A stretch of 64,000 nucleotides of DNA from Thermodesulfovibrio yellowstonii DSM 11347 (GCF_000020985.1 NC_011296.1:310001-374000); one strand, 5' to 3'; shown: positions 10,046 through 17,654, numbered from the stretch's first letter. The notes: a model not told the origin generated them from the sequence alone. Translations and numbers: made by a program.

Positions 10046-10946
10046 TTATTTTTCTTCCAGAGATAAATTCTTTTGCTGTCATTATTTTTTTTCCTTCTGG
10101 CTGAATAAGCAGAATTCTAAGTAACCCTTCTTGTGTTCCTACAATTAATTCATTTTTAGCTTTGATAATCAGACCTGGTGCTGCATTGCCTTCTAATACT
10201 TCTGTTTTAATTATTTTAACTCTTTCATCTTTTAAAAAACTGTATGCACATGGCCAAGGATATGTTCCTCTAACAAGATTAAAGATTTTCCTTGCAGAAT
10301 TATTCCAGTTAATTTTTCCATCATCTTTTTTAAGTTGGGGTGCATAGGTTATCTCACCAGTTTGAGGTTTGGGCGTAATAATCCCCTTCCTCATTTTATC
10401 AATTGTCTCAATAATTAATTCTGCCCCAACTACAGAGAGCTTTTCAGAAAGAGTCTCTGCATTATCTTCATCATTTATAGAAATTTCTTTTTGTAAAAGA
10501 ATGGGACCTGTGTCAAGTCCTTCATCAATAATCATTGTTGTTACACCTGTTATTTTTTCTCCATTTATTAATGCCCATTGAATCGGTGCTGCTCCTCTGT
10601 ATTTTGGTAAAAGCGAAGCATGAAGATTTATACAACCGTGTTTCGGTATCTCAAGAATTTCTTTTGGAAGTATCTTACCATAAGCAACAACTATAGCAAA
10701 CTCAGGATTTAGCGATTTTAATTTTTTTATAAAATTATCATCCTTCATTTTTTCTGGTTGACAGAGAGGTAATCCACATTGTAGTGCAACTTTTTTAATC
10801 TCAGGTGCCTGAAGATTTTTTCCTCTTCCTTTTGGTTTATCAGGTTGTGTTACAACAAGCAATATTTTTTCGCCCCTTGAAATCAAAGCTTTGAGCGAAG
10901 GAACTGCAAACTCTGGAGTGCCGAAAAAAATTATTCCAGATGACAT
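10020..10946 (-). CDS. fmt: Methionyl-tRNA formyltransferase
   Basis: Formylates the initiator Met-tRNA using 10-formyltetrahydrofolate. The 308 residues hold the formyltransferase fold with FFGTPEFAVPSL at the N terminus, the active-site stretch CINLHASLLPKYRGAAPIQWA near residue 105 (Asn and His of the catalytic triad) and DEGLDTGPIL near 142 (catalytic Asp). A C-terminal beta-barrel tRNA-binding domain follows from about 205. It directly follows def with an 8-base gap, the classic def-fmt pair, and overlaps the DUF116 gene. Confidence 0.97.
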   Translation of the reverse strand: MSSGIIFFGTPEFAVPSLKALISRGEKILLVVTQPDKPKGRGKNLQAPEIKKVALQCGLPLCQPEKMKDDNFIKKLKSLNPEFAIVVAYGKILPKEILEIPKHGCINLHASLLPKYRGAAPIQWALINGEKITGVTTMIIDEGLDTGPILLQKEISINDEDNAETLSEKLSVVGAELIIETIDKMRKGIITPKPQTGEITYAPQLKKDDGKINWNNSARKIFNLVRGTYPWPCAYSFLKDERVKIIKTEVLEGNAAPGLIIKAKNELIVGTQEGLLRILLIQPEGKKIMTAKEFISGRKINEGMDSFS

Positions 10947-10954
10947 AATATATT

Positions 10955-11452
10955 TTATTTCTTTGTTTTGAATTTTTTTCTGAAAAGCTCTCTTTTAAGT
11001 GGGCTTATTTTATCAATGAGAAGAATGCCGTCAAGATGGTCTATTTCATGCTGTAAGGCTCTTGCCAAAAGTCCTGTTGCTTCTATTTCTATTTCTTTGC
11101 CATTCCTATCCAATCCTTTTACAATAACTCTTTCTTTTCTTTTAAGTCTTGTTGTAAAGCCTGGCAAACTTAGGCATCCTTCTTCAGAAAGAATTTCTCC
11201 CTCTGAGTCTGTTATCTCAGGATTAATCAACACTATAAGGGATTGGTTCTGTTCTCTGGGAGATGTATCAACAACAATAAGTCTTTTTAAAACACCAACC
11301 TGCGGAGCAGCTAATCCAATGCCATTGGCATTATACATTGTTTCAATCATATTATCAATGAGTTTTTGTAAGTCACCATTTATCTCAGAGATAGTTTCCG
11401 CTTTTTTCTTTAATACTTCATCAGGATATTTTTTTATCTCAAGGATTGCCAT
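10955..11452 (-). CDS. def: Peptide deformylase
   Basis: Iron or zinc hydrolase removing the N-formyl group from new proteins. All three family motifs are present in 165 residues: GIGLAAPQVG near residue 45 (motif I), EGCLSLPG near 91 (motif II, metal Cys) and QHEIDHLDG near 133 (motif III, HEXXH). It is followed by fmt on the same strand. A long open frame on the opposite strand across this gene is a codon-bias shadow. Confidence 0.97.
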   Translation of the reverse strand: MAILEIKKYPDEVLKKKAETISEINGDLQKLIDNMIETMYNANGIGLAAPQVGVLKRLIVVDTSPREQNQSLIVLINPEITDSEGEILSEEGCLSLPGFTTRLKRKERVIVKGLDRNGKEIEIEATGLLARALQHEIDHLDGILLIDKISPLKRELFRKKFKTKK

Positions 11453-11464
11453 AAAAAATTATAA

Positions 11465-12415
11465 CTAAAATACACTGAATTTGAAAAATTTTTTTGGATT
11501 TTTTTTGATTTCTTCTATTAATTCTTTAAGTTCTTTTATGCTTTGTCTTAAATCATCCGCCACAGTTTTATCATTCATAAGAAGTTTAAGTGTGCCTTCA
11601 GATTTTTCAATTTCTTGTAAAAGATTATCAAGTTTTTGAGAACTCTTAAGTAAAGTTTCATACAAAGAAGGGTCATTTATCATTTTGCCAAGACTTCCCT
11701 GCTGTGAAGATATTTTGTTTGAAGTTTCTTCAAAGTTTTTTAAAGCATTTGAGAGTCTTTGATAAAATTCTTTATCCCTTGCAATCATTCCAATACTTCC
11801 AGTTCTTATTTCTTCTACTGTTTTCTTAAGGTCTGAAACTGCTGAGTTTAAATTATTGTAAAGTGAAGGATCAGTAAGTAATTTGGGAATGGTTCCTTCA
11901 GATTTATCCACTTTTGTTATCAATGAATCAATTCTCTGAATCAAGCCTTCAATTTTACTCATTGTAGAAGCTGCAACTCCTATAATTTCTCTTACTTCTG
12001 TTTGAGGTGAGCCATATAGACCTTTTGATGCATCAAAACTTTCCGGAGAATCACCAGGAAATATTTCAATATATTTGTCACCAAGCAGACCTATTGTCTG
12101 AACAGTTGCCTTTGCATCTGATTTTAAATAGTTTAAAACATCCTTATCTATTGAAACTTTTACTACTGTACCGTGTTCTTTACTGAGTTTTATTTCTTGG
12201 ACTGCTCCAATGTCAACTCCTGCAACTCTCACAGGAGCTCCTTTACGCAGTCCTTTGACATCTGTTATGTAAATATTGAGCGAAGTTCTTTGTTTAAAAA
12301 GTCCCTGTATCCCGCCTGAAAAAACTATTACAAAAAATATAATGAGCAGTGTAACTGTTATAACAATTCCAACTTTTAAAGATGCCCATTTGAGTTGTTT
12401 TTTTCTGTCAAACAT
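11465..12415 (-). CDS. MlaD/MCE family lipid transport protein
   Basis: A 316-residue periplasmic-facing protein with one N-terminal transmembrane helix (about 12-33) and a single MCE domain (about 40-117; DVKGLRKGAPVRVAGVDIGAVQEI and LLGDKYIEIFPG). A long helical, coiled-coil-prone tail follows, with repeats around 170-300 (SEGTIPKLLTDPSLYNNL, QGSLGKMINDPSLYETL, SEGTLKLLMND). MCE proteins form hexameric rings that carry phospholipids between inner and outer membranes, so this supports a Gram-negative envelope. The partner MlaE and MlaF genes are not in the window. It overlaps the flavodoxin gene by 8 bases. Confidence 0.9.
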   Translation of the reverse strand: MFDRKKQLKWASLKVGIVITVTLLIIFFVIVFSGGIQGLFKQRTSLNIYITDVKGLRKGAPVRVAGVDIGAVQEIKLSKEHGTVVKVSIDKDVLNYLKSDAKATVQTIGLLGDKYIEIFPGDSPESFDASKGLYGSPQTEVREIIGVAASTMSKIEGLIQRIDSLITKVDKSEGTIPKLLTDPSLYNNLNSAVSDLKKTVEEIRTGSIGMIARDKEFYQRLSNALKNFEETSNKISSQQGSLGKMINDPSLYETLLKSSQKLDNLLQEIEKSEGTLKLLMNDKTVADDLRQSIKELKELIEEIKKNPKKFFKFSVF

Positions 12416-12887
12416 TATTTATCCTGTTTAAAACCTCTACGTACTTATTCACCATTTCTGCTAATTCTCTTTCAATTCTTTCATCTGGTTTCCCGATTGA
12501 AACAGGACCATAATGACCGAGTCTTGTAAACCCAAGACAAAGACATCCATGAATCAAAAATGCTTTTAAAATATCAAGACATACTGTTTCTCCTCCACCA
12601 CCAATCATTCCAGTTGATGTAAAAGCTGCGACCAGTTTTCCTTCAATTTTTCTGTAGTATTTGACACTTTCATCAATAAATTTTTTAACCTCTGCTGCCA
12701 TTGTTCCAAAATAGTTAGGTGAACCAATGATATATCCATCATACTCTGTGAGGCTATCAATTTTTACTTCATCAACTCTTTTTAAATCAACATTAATTCC
12801 TTTGTCCGCAAGCCCCTGAGCAATTATTTTTGCCATTTTCTCTGTATTTCCTGTTCTTGAATAATAAGTAACAAGAACTTTTTTCAT
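12408..12887 (-). CDS. Flavodoxin-fold NAD(P)H:quinone oxidoreductase / flavodoxin
   Basis: A 159-residue FMN-binding protein. The phosphate-binding loop YYSRTGNTEKMA is at residue 8, the flavin-flanking loop GSPNYFGTMAAEVKKFID near 55, and STGMIGGGGETVC near 91, which resembles WrbA-type proteins. It probably carries electrons or reduces quinones; a physiological partner cannot be named. It is the first gene of the long minus-strand run and has a clear ribosome binding site (GGAGGTG, 6 bases before the ATG). Its promoter lies in the divergent region shared with nnr. Confidence 0.85.
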   Translation of the reverse strand: MKKVLVTYYSRTGNTEKMAKIIAQGLADKGINVDLKRVDEVKIDSLTEYDGYIIGSPNYFGTMAAEVKKFIDESVKYYRKIEGKLVAAFTSTGMIGGGGETVCLDILKAFLIHGCLCLGFTRLGHYGPVSIGKPDERIERELAEMVNKYVEVLNRINNV

Positions 12888-12913
12888 AATTCACCTCCAT
12901 AACATTTTTTTTC

Positions 12914-12942
12914 ATTTTATCATAATATACATGAATTTGCCA
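12914..12942 (-). promoter_or_regulatory. Predicted promoter of the flavodoxin-led operon
   Basis: On the minus strand TGGCAA (12942-12937) and TAAAAT (12919-12914) are separated by 17 bases and stand 26 bases before the flavodoxin ATG. The -10 is a good sigma-70 match and the -35 is weak. The ribosome binding site GGAGGTG follows, so transcript start and leader are consistent. Confidence 0.4.
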
Positions 12943-12950
12943 TTAGAAAT

Positions 12951-12969
12951 AGATTGCTAATAGCAATCT
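12951..12969. promoter_or_regulatory. Perfect inverted repeat in the divergent flavodoxin/nnr intergenic region
   Basis: AGATTGCT and AGCAATCT flank an AAT centre, giving a perfect 8-bp dyad. It lies between the two divergent starts and about 35-50 bases upstream of the nnr -10 element. Position and symmetry suit an operator bound by a dimeric regulator; there is no T-run, so it is not a terminator. The regulator is unknown. Confidence 0.4.
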
Positions 12970-13002
12970 AAAATAGCGATGCTCTATTGCCAAACCTTAG
13001 TG

Positions 13003-13011
13003 TGCTATAAT
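13003..13011 (+). promoter_or_regulatory. Extended -10 promoter of nnr, probably giving a leaderless mRNA
   Basis: TGC followed by TATAAT (13006-13011) forms a consensus extended -10 element. Transcription would begin 6-7 bases later, at about 13018, next to the second in-frame ATG at 13019. No Shine-Dalgarno sequence precedes either ATG (13013 or 13019). A TTGCCA at 12987 is only 13 bases upstream, too close to be a -35. Confidence 0.5.
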
Positions 13012-13012
13012 T

Positions 13013-14557
13013 ATGATTATGAAAATTGTTACATCTCATGAAATGGCAGAAATTGACAAATTGACAATAGATTATTATGGAATCCCTTCAACAGTTTTAA
13101 TGGAAAGAGCTGCATTAAGCATAGTTAAGCATGTGCTCAAATTTAATCCAGAAAATTTGATTATCCTCGCAGGACCGGGAAACAATGGCGGTGATGGTAT
13201 TGCCTGCGGAAGAATACTTAAAAACAAAGTTAAAAATATAAAAATTTTTCAGCTTTTTCCTGAAGAAAAGCTTTCAGAAGACTGTAAACTCCAGCTAAGT
13301 GTGGCTAAAAAATTCGGGATTCCAATAGTTGTAGGCTATCCAGACAATGATCAAATAGATAAAGCTGACCTTATTATTGATGCTATTTTTGGGACAGGAC
13401 TTAAAAGAGAAATTGAAGGCAAAGTTGCTGAGTTTATTGAGATTCTTAATTCATTTAAAAAACTTACGGTAGCTGTTGATATTCCATCAGGAGTATCCTC
13501 TGATACAGGAGAAATTCTTGGAGCGGCTATCAAGGCAAATTTGACAGTAACATTTGGACTTCCTAAAAGAGGACATTTGCTTTATCCCGGCAAAGACTAC
13601 ACAGGTGAGTTATTTATTGAAGATATCGGGTTTCCAGAAGAATTAACAAATAATGAAAACTTAAAAATTTCGCTTATTGAAAGAGAGTTTGCCCTGTCAC
13701 TTATGCCTCCAAGACCTAAGTATTCTCATAAAACAAGATATGGACATGTTTTTGTAATTGCAGGTTCTACAGGGAAAACAGGTGCTGCAATGATGACCGC
13801 AAAAGCTGCACTTAGAGCAGGTTCAGGACTTGTAACAATGGCTGTTCCTGCAGCGCTAAAAGTTGTTTTTCAGAGTAAAGTTCTTGAAGAGATGATACTT
13901 CCTCTTCCATGCACAATGAATACTCTTTCAAAGCAAGCTTTACCAGAAATTATGGATTTTGTAAAAGAAAAAGCAAATTCCATTGCTTTTGGTCCGGGTG
14001 TTGGAGTCAATGAAGATATTGAAATTATTTTAAGAGAACTTATTTTAAACTCTTCTTGTCCAATTGTAATTGATGCTGACGGACTTACAGTTCTTAGCAA
14101 AATTCTTAATGTTTTAAAAGATGCACATTCAGAGATTGTTCTTACACCTCATCCTGGAGAGTTAAGCAGACTTATAAACATCCCAGTGAAGGATATTGAA
14201 AAACAAAGAATTGATATTGCTCAGAAAGTAGCTCAAGAGTTGAATGTAATTATTGTTCTTAAGGGAGTTCCTACAGTAATTGCAGAACCTCAGGGTAGAG
14301 TATATTTAAATACAACAGGAAATCCTGGAATGGCAACAGGTGGTTCAGGAGATGTCCTTACAGGTATTATTGCTTCACTTATTGGACAGGGACTATCTCC
14401 TCTTTATGCTTCTGTGTTTGGAGTTTATATTCATGGATTAAGCGGAGATATAGCATCTCGCAGGAAGGGATTTCATGGACTTATAGCAGGGGATATTATA
14501 GAAACCCTTCCAGAGGCATTCATTGAACTCACAGATGAAATTGATTCAGAGCCCTGA
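13013..14557 (+). CDS. nnr: Bifunctional NAD(P)H-hydrate epimerase / ADP-dependent NAD(P)H-hydrate dehydratase
   Basis: Repairs hydrated NAD(P)H. The N-terminal YjeF_N domain (about 1-210) epimerises the hydrate ([14 protein letters not shown] near residue 54, [12 protein letters not shown] near 155). The C-terminal ribokinase-like domain (about 225-505) dehydrates it using ADP ([22 protein letters not shown] near 248, [10 protein letters not shown] near 379, [17 protein letters not shown] near 440). Length 514 residues matches the fused enzyme. A second ATG at 13019 (512 residues) may be the true start, because the promoter lies directly upstream and no ribosome binding site is visible. The 3' end overlaps the next gene by 23 bases. 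Confidence 0.95.
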
Positions 14558-15320
14558 AAATCCTCTGATTAAAGAAATCAAAAAGATAAAAGAAACTCAG
14601 AGGAGAAAAATTTTTTTTGAAGGAGTTCATCTTGTAGAAACCTCTCTGGTTTCAGATTATGTTTTTACTGAAAAAGTTTTTGTTACAGAGAAATTTATTG
14701 AAAAACAAAAAAATTTTTTAGAAATTCTTCAGGAGAAAAAAATACCAGTAATAATAATATCAGAAAAAGTTGCAAAAACTATTTCTGATACAGTTACTCC
14801 TCAAGGAGTTTTTGCAATTGCTGATTTTAAAATTAAAAATATTAATGATTTATCAAATCCAACTTTTATTGTAATTGCTGATAGAATTCAGGACCCTGGT
14901 AATATTGGGACAATTATACGTGCTGCAGAAGCTTTTGGTGCAGAGGCTGTTTTAGTTACACATGGAACATGTAATCCTTTTTCAAACAAGGCTTTGAGAG
15001 CTTCAGCAGGAAGTATTTTTTTTCTTCCTGTAATAAAGGTTACAGTGAAAGAAATTGAAGAATTTGTTTCTAAATATGGACTTAATCTTGTAATAACAGA
15101 TTTAAAGGCAACGATATCTTCGTTTAATATGGATTTTACAAAACCATTAGCAATTGTTTTTGGAAATGAATCTAAGGGAGTAAGTCAAGATTTAAGAGCA
15201 ATAAAGCATACAAGTTGTAAAATTCCTCATAAGGGAAAAGCTGAAAGTTTGAATGTTGCTATGGCTGCTACAGCAATTCTTTATGAAATCCTTCGTCAAC
15301 GATTTTTAAAATCTCCTTAA
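14535..15320 (+). CDS. TrmH/SpoU family RNA 2'-O-methyltransferase
   Basis: A knotted SPOUT methyltransferase for rRNA or tRNA ribose. The 261 residues contain an N-terminal substrate-binding region ([14 protein letters not shown]) and the three SpoU motifs: [20 protein letters not shown] near 118, [11 protein letters not shown] near 205 and [23 protein letters not shown] near 225. It most resembles RlmB/TsnR-type enzymes, but the target nucleotide cannot be read from sequence. I start it at ATG 14535; a TTG 12 bases upstream is also in frame. The 5' end overlaps nnr and the 3' end overlaps the convergent receiver gene by 53 bases. Confidence 0.88.
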
Positions 15321-15636
15321 ACTCATTAACAGAAAAAGGTTTATTAATGCAGAAAGCTTTTTCTTTTAAAACTTCTTCTTGAGGGCAATTTATAGTTGAT
15401 GTTATTATAACAGGTCTATCTAAAGCTATTTCTGATATACGATCAAGAAGATTTAATTCCTTAATTGTTATATAATCAGCTATAATAAAATTATAGGTTG
15501 ACCATGATTCTGTAATTATTGCTGTAGTTTCTGACTCGTAGCCCCATGCCCTAAGACATTCTGCGAGGAAATCTCTGACGAATCTATTATTTTCAATAAT
15601 AAGAACTTTCTTACTCATAAAATATATTTTATACAA
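15268..15636 (-). CDS. Stand-alone response-regulator receiver domain, degenerate acidic pocket
   Basis: A 122-residue single-domain receiver (116 if ATG 15618 is used) without an output domain. The start of the fold is VLIIENNRFVRDFL, so the usual Asp-Asp metal pair is Glu-Asn. The candidate phospho-acceptor Asp is in FIIADY, the Thr/Ser position in VIITST and the conserved Lys in CINKPF. Phosphorylation chemistry may be altered. The gene is convergent with the methyltransferase and overlaps its coding end by 53 bases. It diverges from the XRE regulator gene. No kinase is adjacent. Confidence 0.75.
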   Translation of the reverse strand: MYKIYFMSKKVLIIENNRFVRDFLAECLRAWGYESETTAIITESWSTYNFIIADYITIKELNLLDRISEIALDRPVIITSTINCPQEEVLKEKAFCINKPFSVNEFKEILKIVDEGFHKELL

Positions 15637-15691
15637 CTTTTAATATATAAAGTCAACAATTTTGCAACTAAGAATTGATAGATTTTAAAAG

Positions 15692-15713
15692 GTTTTAAGT
15701 TTTAATGTTTTAA
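15692..15713. promoter_or_regulatory. Triple GTTTTAA direct repeat before the XRE gene
   Basis: GTTTTAA occurs at 15692, 15699 and 15707, at 7-8 base spacing, immediately before the start of the XRE regulator. Phased direct repeats in front of an HTH gene suit autoregulation, but the AT-rich context makes chance repeats likely. Confidence 0.25.
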
Positions 15714-15717
15714 GTTG

Positions 15718-16041
15718 ATGAAAATAGGTGAGATAATAAAAAGACTCAGAAAAGCAAAGGGATTTTCCCAGATGGAGCTTGCTGAAAAAATTGGAATAAC
15801 CTATCAACAGCTTCAGAAGTATGAGAAGGGAAAATCAAAAATAACAGTAGACAGGCTTATTGATATAGCAAGAGCACTGGATGTGCCATTAAGTGCAATT
15901 TTATCTGAAATATACAAGAAAGAGAATATAGAGATTTATTCTGAAGAAGAAATAGTTTTTCTTGAGTATTTTAGAAAAATCTCAGACCCAGAGTTAAGAA
16001 AATCTTTTTTAAAAATTTTTGAACAACTTTCAAAGAAATAG
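15718..16041 (+). CDS. XRE-family helix-turn-helix transcriptional regulator
   Basis: A 107-residue DNA-binding protein. The N-terminal Cro/CI-type HTH (about 2-60) reads IGEIIKRLRKAKGFSQMELA then GITYQQLQKYEKGKSKI, and the remaining 45 residues are helical and may serve dimerisation. I use ATG 15718; a TTG codon directly before it is in frame. There is no clear ribosome binding site. Three GTTTTAA repeats (15692, 15699, 15707) lie directly upstream and could be an autoregulatory site. The left end of the palindromic repeat element begins 4 bases after its stop. Confidence 0.85.
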   Translation: MKIGEIIKRLRKAKGFSQMELAEKIGITYQQLQKYEKGKSKITVDRLIDIARALDVPLSAILSEIYKKENIEIYSEEEIVFLEYFRKISDPELRKSFLKIFEQLSKK

Positions 16042-16044
16042 AGG

Positions 16045-16066
16045 CTGTTCAATTACTAATTGTCAT
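16045..16066 (+). repeat. Left end of palindromic MITE-like element (copy 1), split by the IS110 insertion
   Basis: The stub begins with CTGTTCAA (16045-16052), the inverted partner of TTGAACAG at 17605-17612, and ends with TTGTCAT, where the insertion sequence starts. The same beginning, GAGGCTGTT followed by AATT and then TGTCATTCC, is found uninterrupted in copy 2 at 33375-33401, so the original joined sequence can be reconstructed. Its right part continues at 17326. Confidence 0.75.
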
Positions 16067-16080
16067 CGTATATTAAATAA

Positions 16081-16275
16081 TGGAGGTTAAAGATCGTGGT
16101 GATGGTTTACAATTATAGAGGAGGAGTAAAAGTGAAGGAGAGGAAGAGCGAGTTGTCATTGGTCATGCAAGACCGTTCGGAATGTTGCTCCCTCTCCTTG
16201 CGCTTCCTGAACCTGAACGGGAACATCAGGTCTGGAACCTGTATTACTTACCACGATGATAGGTTAAAGGAAGTC
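16081..16275 (+). ncRNA. Predicted IS110 bridge RNA
   Basis: The leader folds into two hairpins, each with a large internal loop. The target-binding hairpin has stem AAGGAGAGG/CCTCTCCTT (16135-16143 with 16191-16199), GAGC/GCTC and cap GGTC/GACC. Its loop strands are TTGTCATT (16153-16160), identical to the left target flank, and TCGGAATG (16177-16184), complementary to CATTCCGA on the right flank. The donor hairpin has stem CTTCCT/AGGAAG (16203-16208 with 16268-16273), AACCT/AGGTT and cap CAGGT/ACCTG. Its loop holds GGAACAT (16220-16226), identical to the right element end, and ACGATG (16253-16258), complementary to CATCGT at the left end. RNA ends are inferred; a weak 5' stem TTTAC/GTAAA (16106/16126) may exist. 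Confidence 0.85.
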
Positions 16276-16314
16276 CTCCGAAAAAATCAATATACTAATA
16301 AGGAGGGGTTTATA

Positions 16315-17307
16315 ATGAGCACTTACAAAGTTTTCATAGGTATTGATGTATCAAAGAAGTATCTTAATGCAGCGATACTCAATGGAGACACTACAGTAAC
16401 GTTTAAGAGCTTATATTGTCCAGAGGAATTTGAGAAGGAATTGAATAGGCATTTGAAAGAGATAGAAAAATCGGAGTTACTAATTGTTATGGAGCATACA
16501 GGGGTCTATCATCTAAGATTGGCTCATTATCTGTATGAGAGCGGATATAATGTAGGAGTGATTAATCCTTATTCAATGAGGAAATTTTTTGAGGCAAAGG
16601 GCAAGAGAGCAAAGACAGACAAAGTAGACTCCATAGTGATAGCTGAGTATGGGAGGCAATTTTTTGATGGGAAGCTATATAGACCTAAGACAGAGGCTCA
16701 GAAGCAAATAGAAACCCGGTTGAGGTTACTTGATGATTTTCAGAGGCAGATAAACATGGTTAAGAACCAGAGGGAAGCATTGAGCCATGTTCCTATGGAA
16801 GGCATCAAGAAAGTGCTAAGGTATTATGATGGGATAATAAAGGCACTGAGCAGTAGCATGAAAAAGGTAGAGAAAGAAATACAGAAGCTTTGCAGGGAAA
16901 AATTTAAGAAGCAGAGGGAATTACTTGAGAGCATACCTGGGATAAGTGACAGAGCGATAAGTGTAGTAGTATCAATGCTTAGGGGATTTGAGGGGTTTAG
17001 CAGAGCGAAGGAAGTAGGGAGTTTTGTAGGGATATGTCCCTCGCCGTATGAGAGTGGAGATACAGTGAGGGGGAGGGGAAGCATAATGAAGAGGGGCAAC
17101 AGTTATGTGAGGAAGGTTTTTTATATGTGTACACTGTCAGCGATAAGGGTGAATGTATATTGCAAGGGATTATATGAGAGATTATTGAAAAAAGGGAAGT
17201 CAAAGAAGTTGGCATTGGTGGCAGTGGGGCATAAGTTGCTCAGGCAGTGTTTTGGAGTATTGAGAAGTGGGAAAGAATTCAATCCCAGTTTGGTAAAAAG
17301 CACTTGA
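16315..17307 (+). CDS. IS110-family transposase (DEDD/serine recombinase)
   Basis: A 330-residue RNA-guided recombinase. The N-terminal RuvC-like DEDD domain has D11 (GIDVSK), E60 (MEHTGVYH), D102 and D105 (KTDKVDS). The C-terminal transposase_20 domain has LLESIPGISDRAISVVVSM and CPSPYESGDTVRGRGSIMKRG, in which S247 is the likely catalytic serine. I place the start at ATG 16315, which has AAGGAGGGG 6 bases upstream. The frame stays open to 16096, but that stretch is the bridge RNA region. All catalytic positions are intact, so the element may be active. The stop codon overlaps the TTGACA at the right end. Confidence 0.93.
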   Translation: MSTYKVFIGIDVSKKYLNAAILNGDTTVTFKSLYCPEEFEKELNRHLKEIEKSELLIVMEHTGVYHLRLAHYLYESGYNVGVINPYSMRKFFEAKGKRAKTDKVDSIVIAEYGRQFFDGKLYRPKTEAQKQIETRLRLLDDFQRQINMVKNQREALSHVPMEGIKKVLRYYDGIIKALSSSMKKVEKEIQKLCREKFKKQRELLESIPGISDRAISVVVSMLRGFEGFSRAKEVGSFVGICPSPYESGDTVRGRGSIMKRGNSYVRKVFYMCTLSAIRVNVYCKGLYERLLKKGKSKKLALVAVGHKLLRQCFGVLRSGKEFNPSLVKST

Positions 17308-17325
17308 CAAAAGAACACGGAACAT

Positions 17326-17612
17326 TCCGACGGGTCTCAATGACCCCATGAATCTCCTCCTTAAATCGGAGATAAGGAGATTCCTCGCAGACCCTTCGCC
17401 TACGGCTCAGGGCTCGCTTCGCTCGGCTCTGAATGACAGTCTTATTATGTCACCCCGAGCGTAAGCGAGGGGTCTCTTCCTTTGGAGGCGAGGAGATTCC
17501 TCGTCGCTTTGCTCCTGGGAATGACAAGAAGAGGAATGACAGATGGAGGTAATTGAAAAATTGCAAGGCTTGTGATTTATTGATTTTTAACAAATTACAA
17601 GTTTTTGAACAG
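17326..17612 (+). repeat. Right part of palindromic MITE-like element (copy 1) with REP-type palindromes
   Basis: This fills most of the 391-base gap between the transposase and rplI. It contains several REP-like palindromic units: GGAGATTCCTCG, CGCTTCGCTCGG, and CCCCGAGCG followed by TAAGCGAGGGG. TGTCATTCC also recurs in inverted form (GGAATGACA at 17519 and 17534). It ends with the hairpin at 17569-17601 and the terminal TTGAACAG (17605-17612). The unit around 17495-17526 matches 27 of 32 bases of the repeat inside metG. The block is richer in G+C than its surroundings. No open frame of interest is present. Confidence 0.75.
17569..17606 (+). terminator. Terminator-like hairpin at the right end of repeat copy 1
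   Basis: CTTGTGATTT and AAATTACAAG pair as RNA (one G-U pair), extended inward by three more pairs across one mismatch, and are followed by five T residues. The same arms form the end of copy 4 at 62460-62503, where the orientation fits the end of the activase gene. The repeat end therefore behaves as a portable intrinsic terminator. Confidence 0.5.
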
Positions 17613-17654
17613 GATAGAAATAAAAAACAGGGATAAACGATTAGCTAAAAATTA

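Larger units (their letters stand above)
16067..17325 (+). mobile_element. IS110-family insertion sequence (IS110 group) with bridge RNA leader
   Basis: A 1259-bp element bounded by CAT on both sides (16064-16066 and 17323-17325), one copy of which belongs to the target. It has no terminal inverted repeats and no longer target duplication, as expected for IS110. A long 248-base left end precedes the transposase and only 18 bases follow it, which is the IS110-group arrangement. Left flank TTGTCAT and right flank TCCGACGG rejoin to TTGTCATTCCGA, the conserved start of a palindromic repeat. Circularisation would join TTGACA at 17304-17309 to TATATT at 16069-16074 with 18 bases between, creating a promoter reading into the leader RNA. 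Confidence 0.88.

Noticed and set aside
10968-11468. Long open frame opposite def (166 codons)
   Set aside because: It mirrors the def coding frame, has no ribosome binding site and its serine-rich sequence is typical of an antisense shadow.
12932-12944. A 13-base sequence TGAATTTGCCATT shared with 39563-39575, both in divergent gaps
   Set aside because: In an AT-rich 64-kb window a shared 13-mer is expected by chance, and the flanks do not match.
12987-13011. TTGCCA plus TATAAT as a -35/-10 pair before nnr
   Set aside because: The spacing is only 13 bases; the extended -10 explains the promoter better.
16096-16314. In-frame extension of the IS110 transposase by 73 codons
   Set aside because: ATG 16315 has a perfect ribosome binding site and starts the DEDD domain; the upstream stretch is the guide-bearing leader and has no protein homology.
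17326-17612. CRISPR array suggested by repeated short motifs
   Set aside because: The repeats are palindromic, uneven in spacing and variable; there are no constant-length spacers or cas genes.
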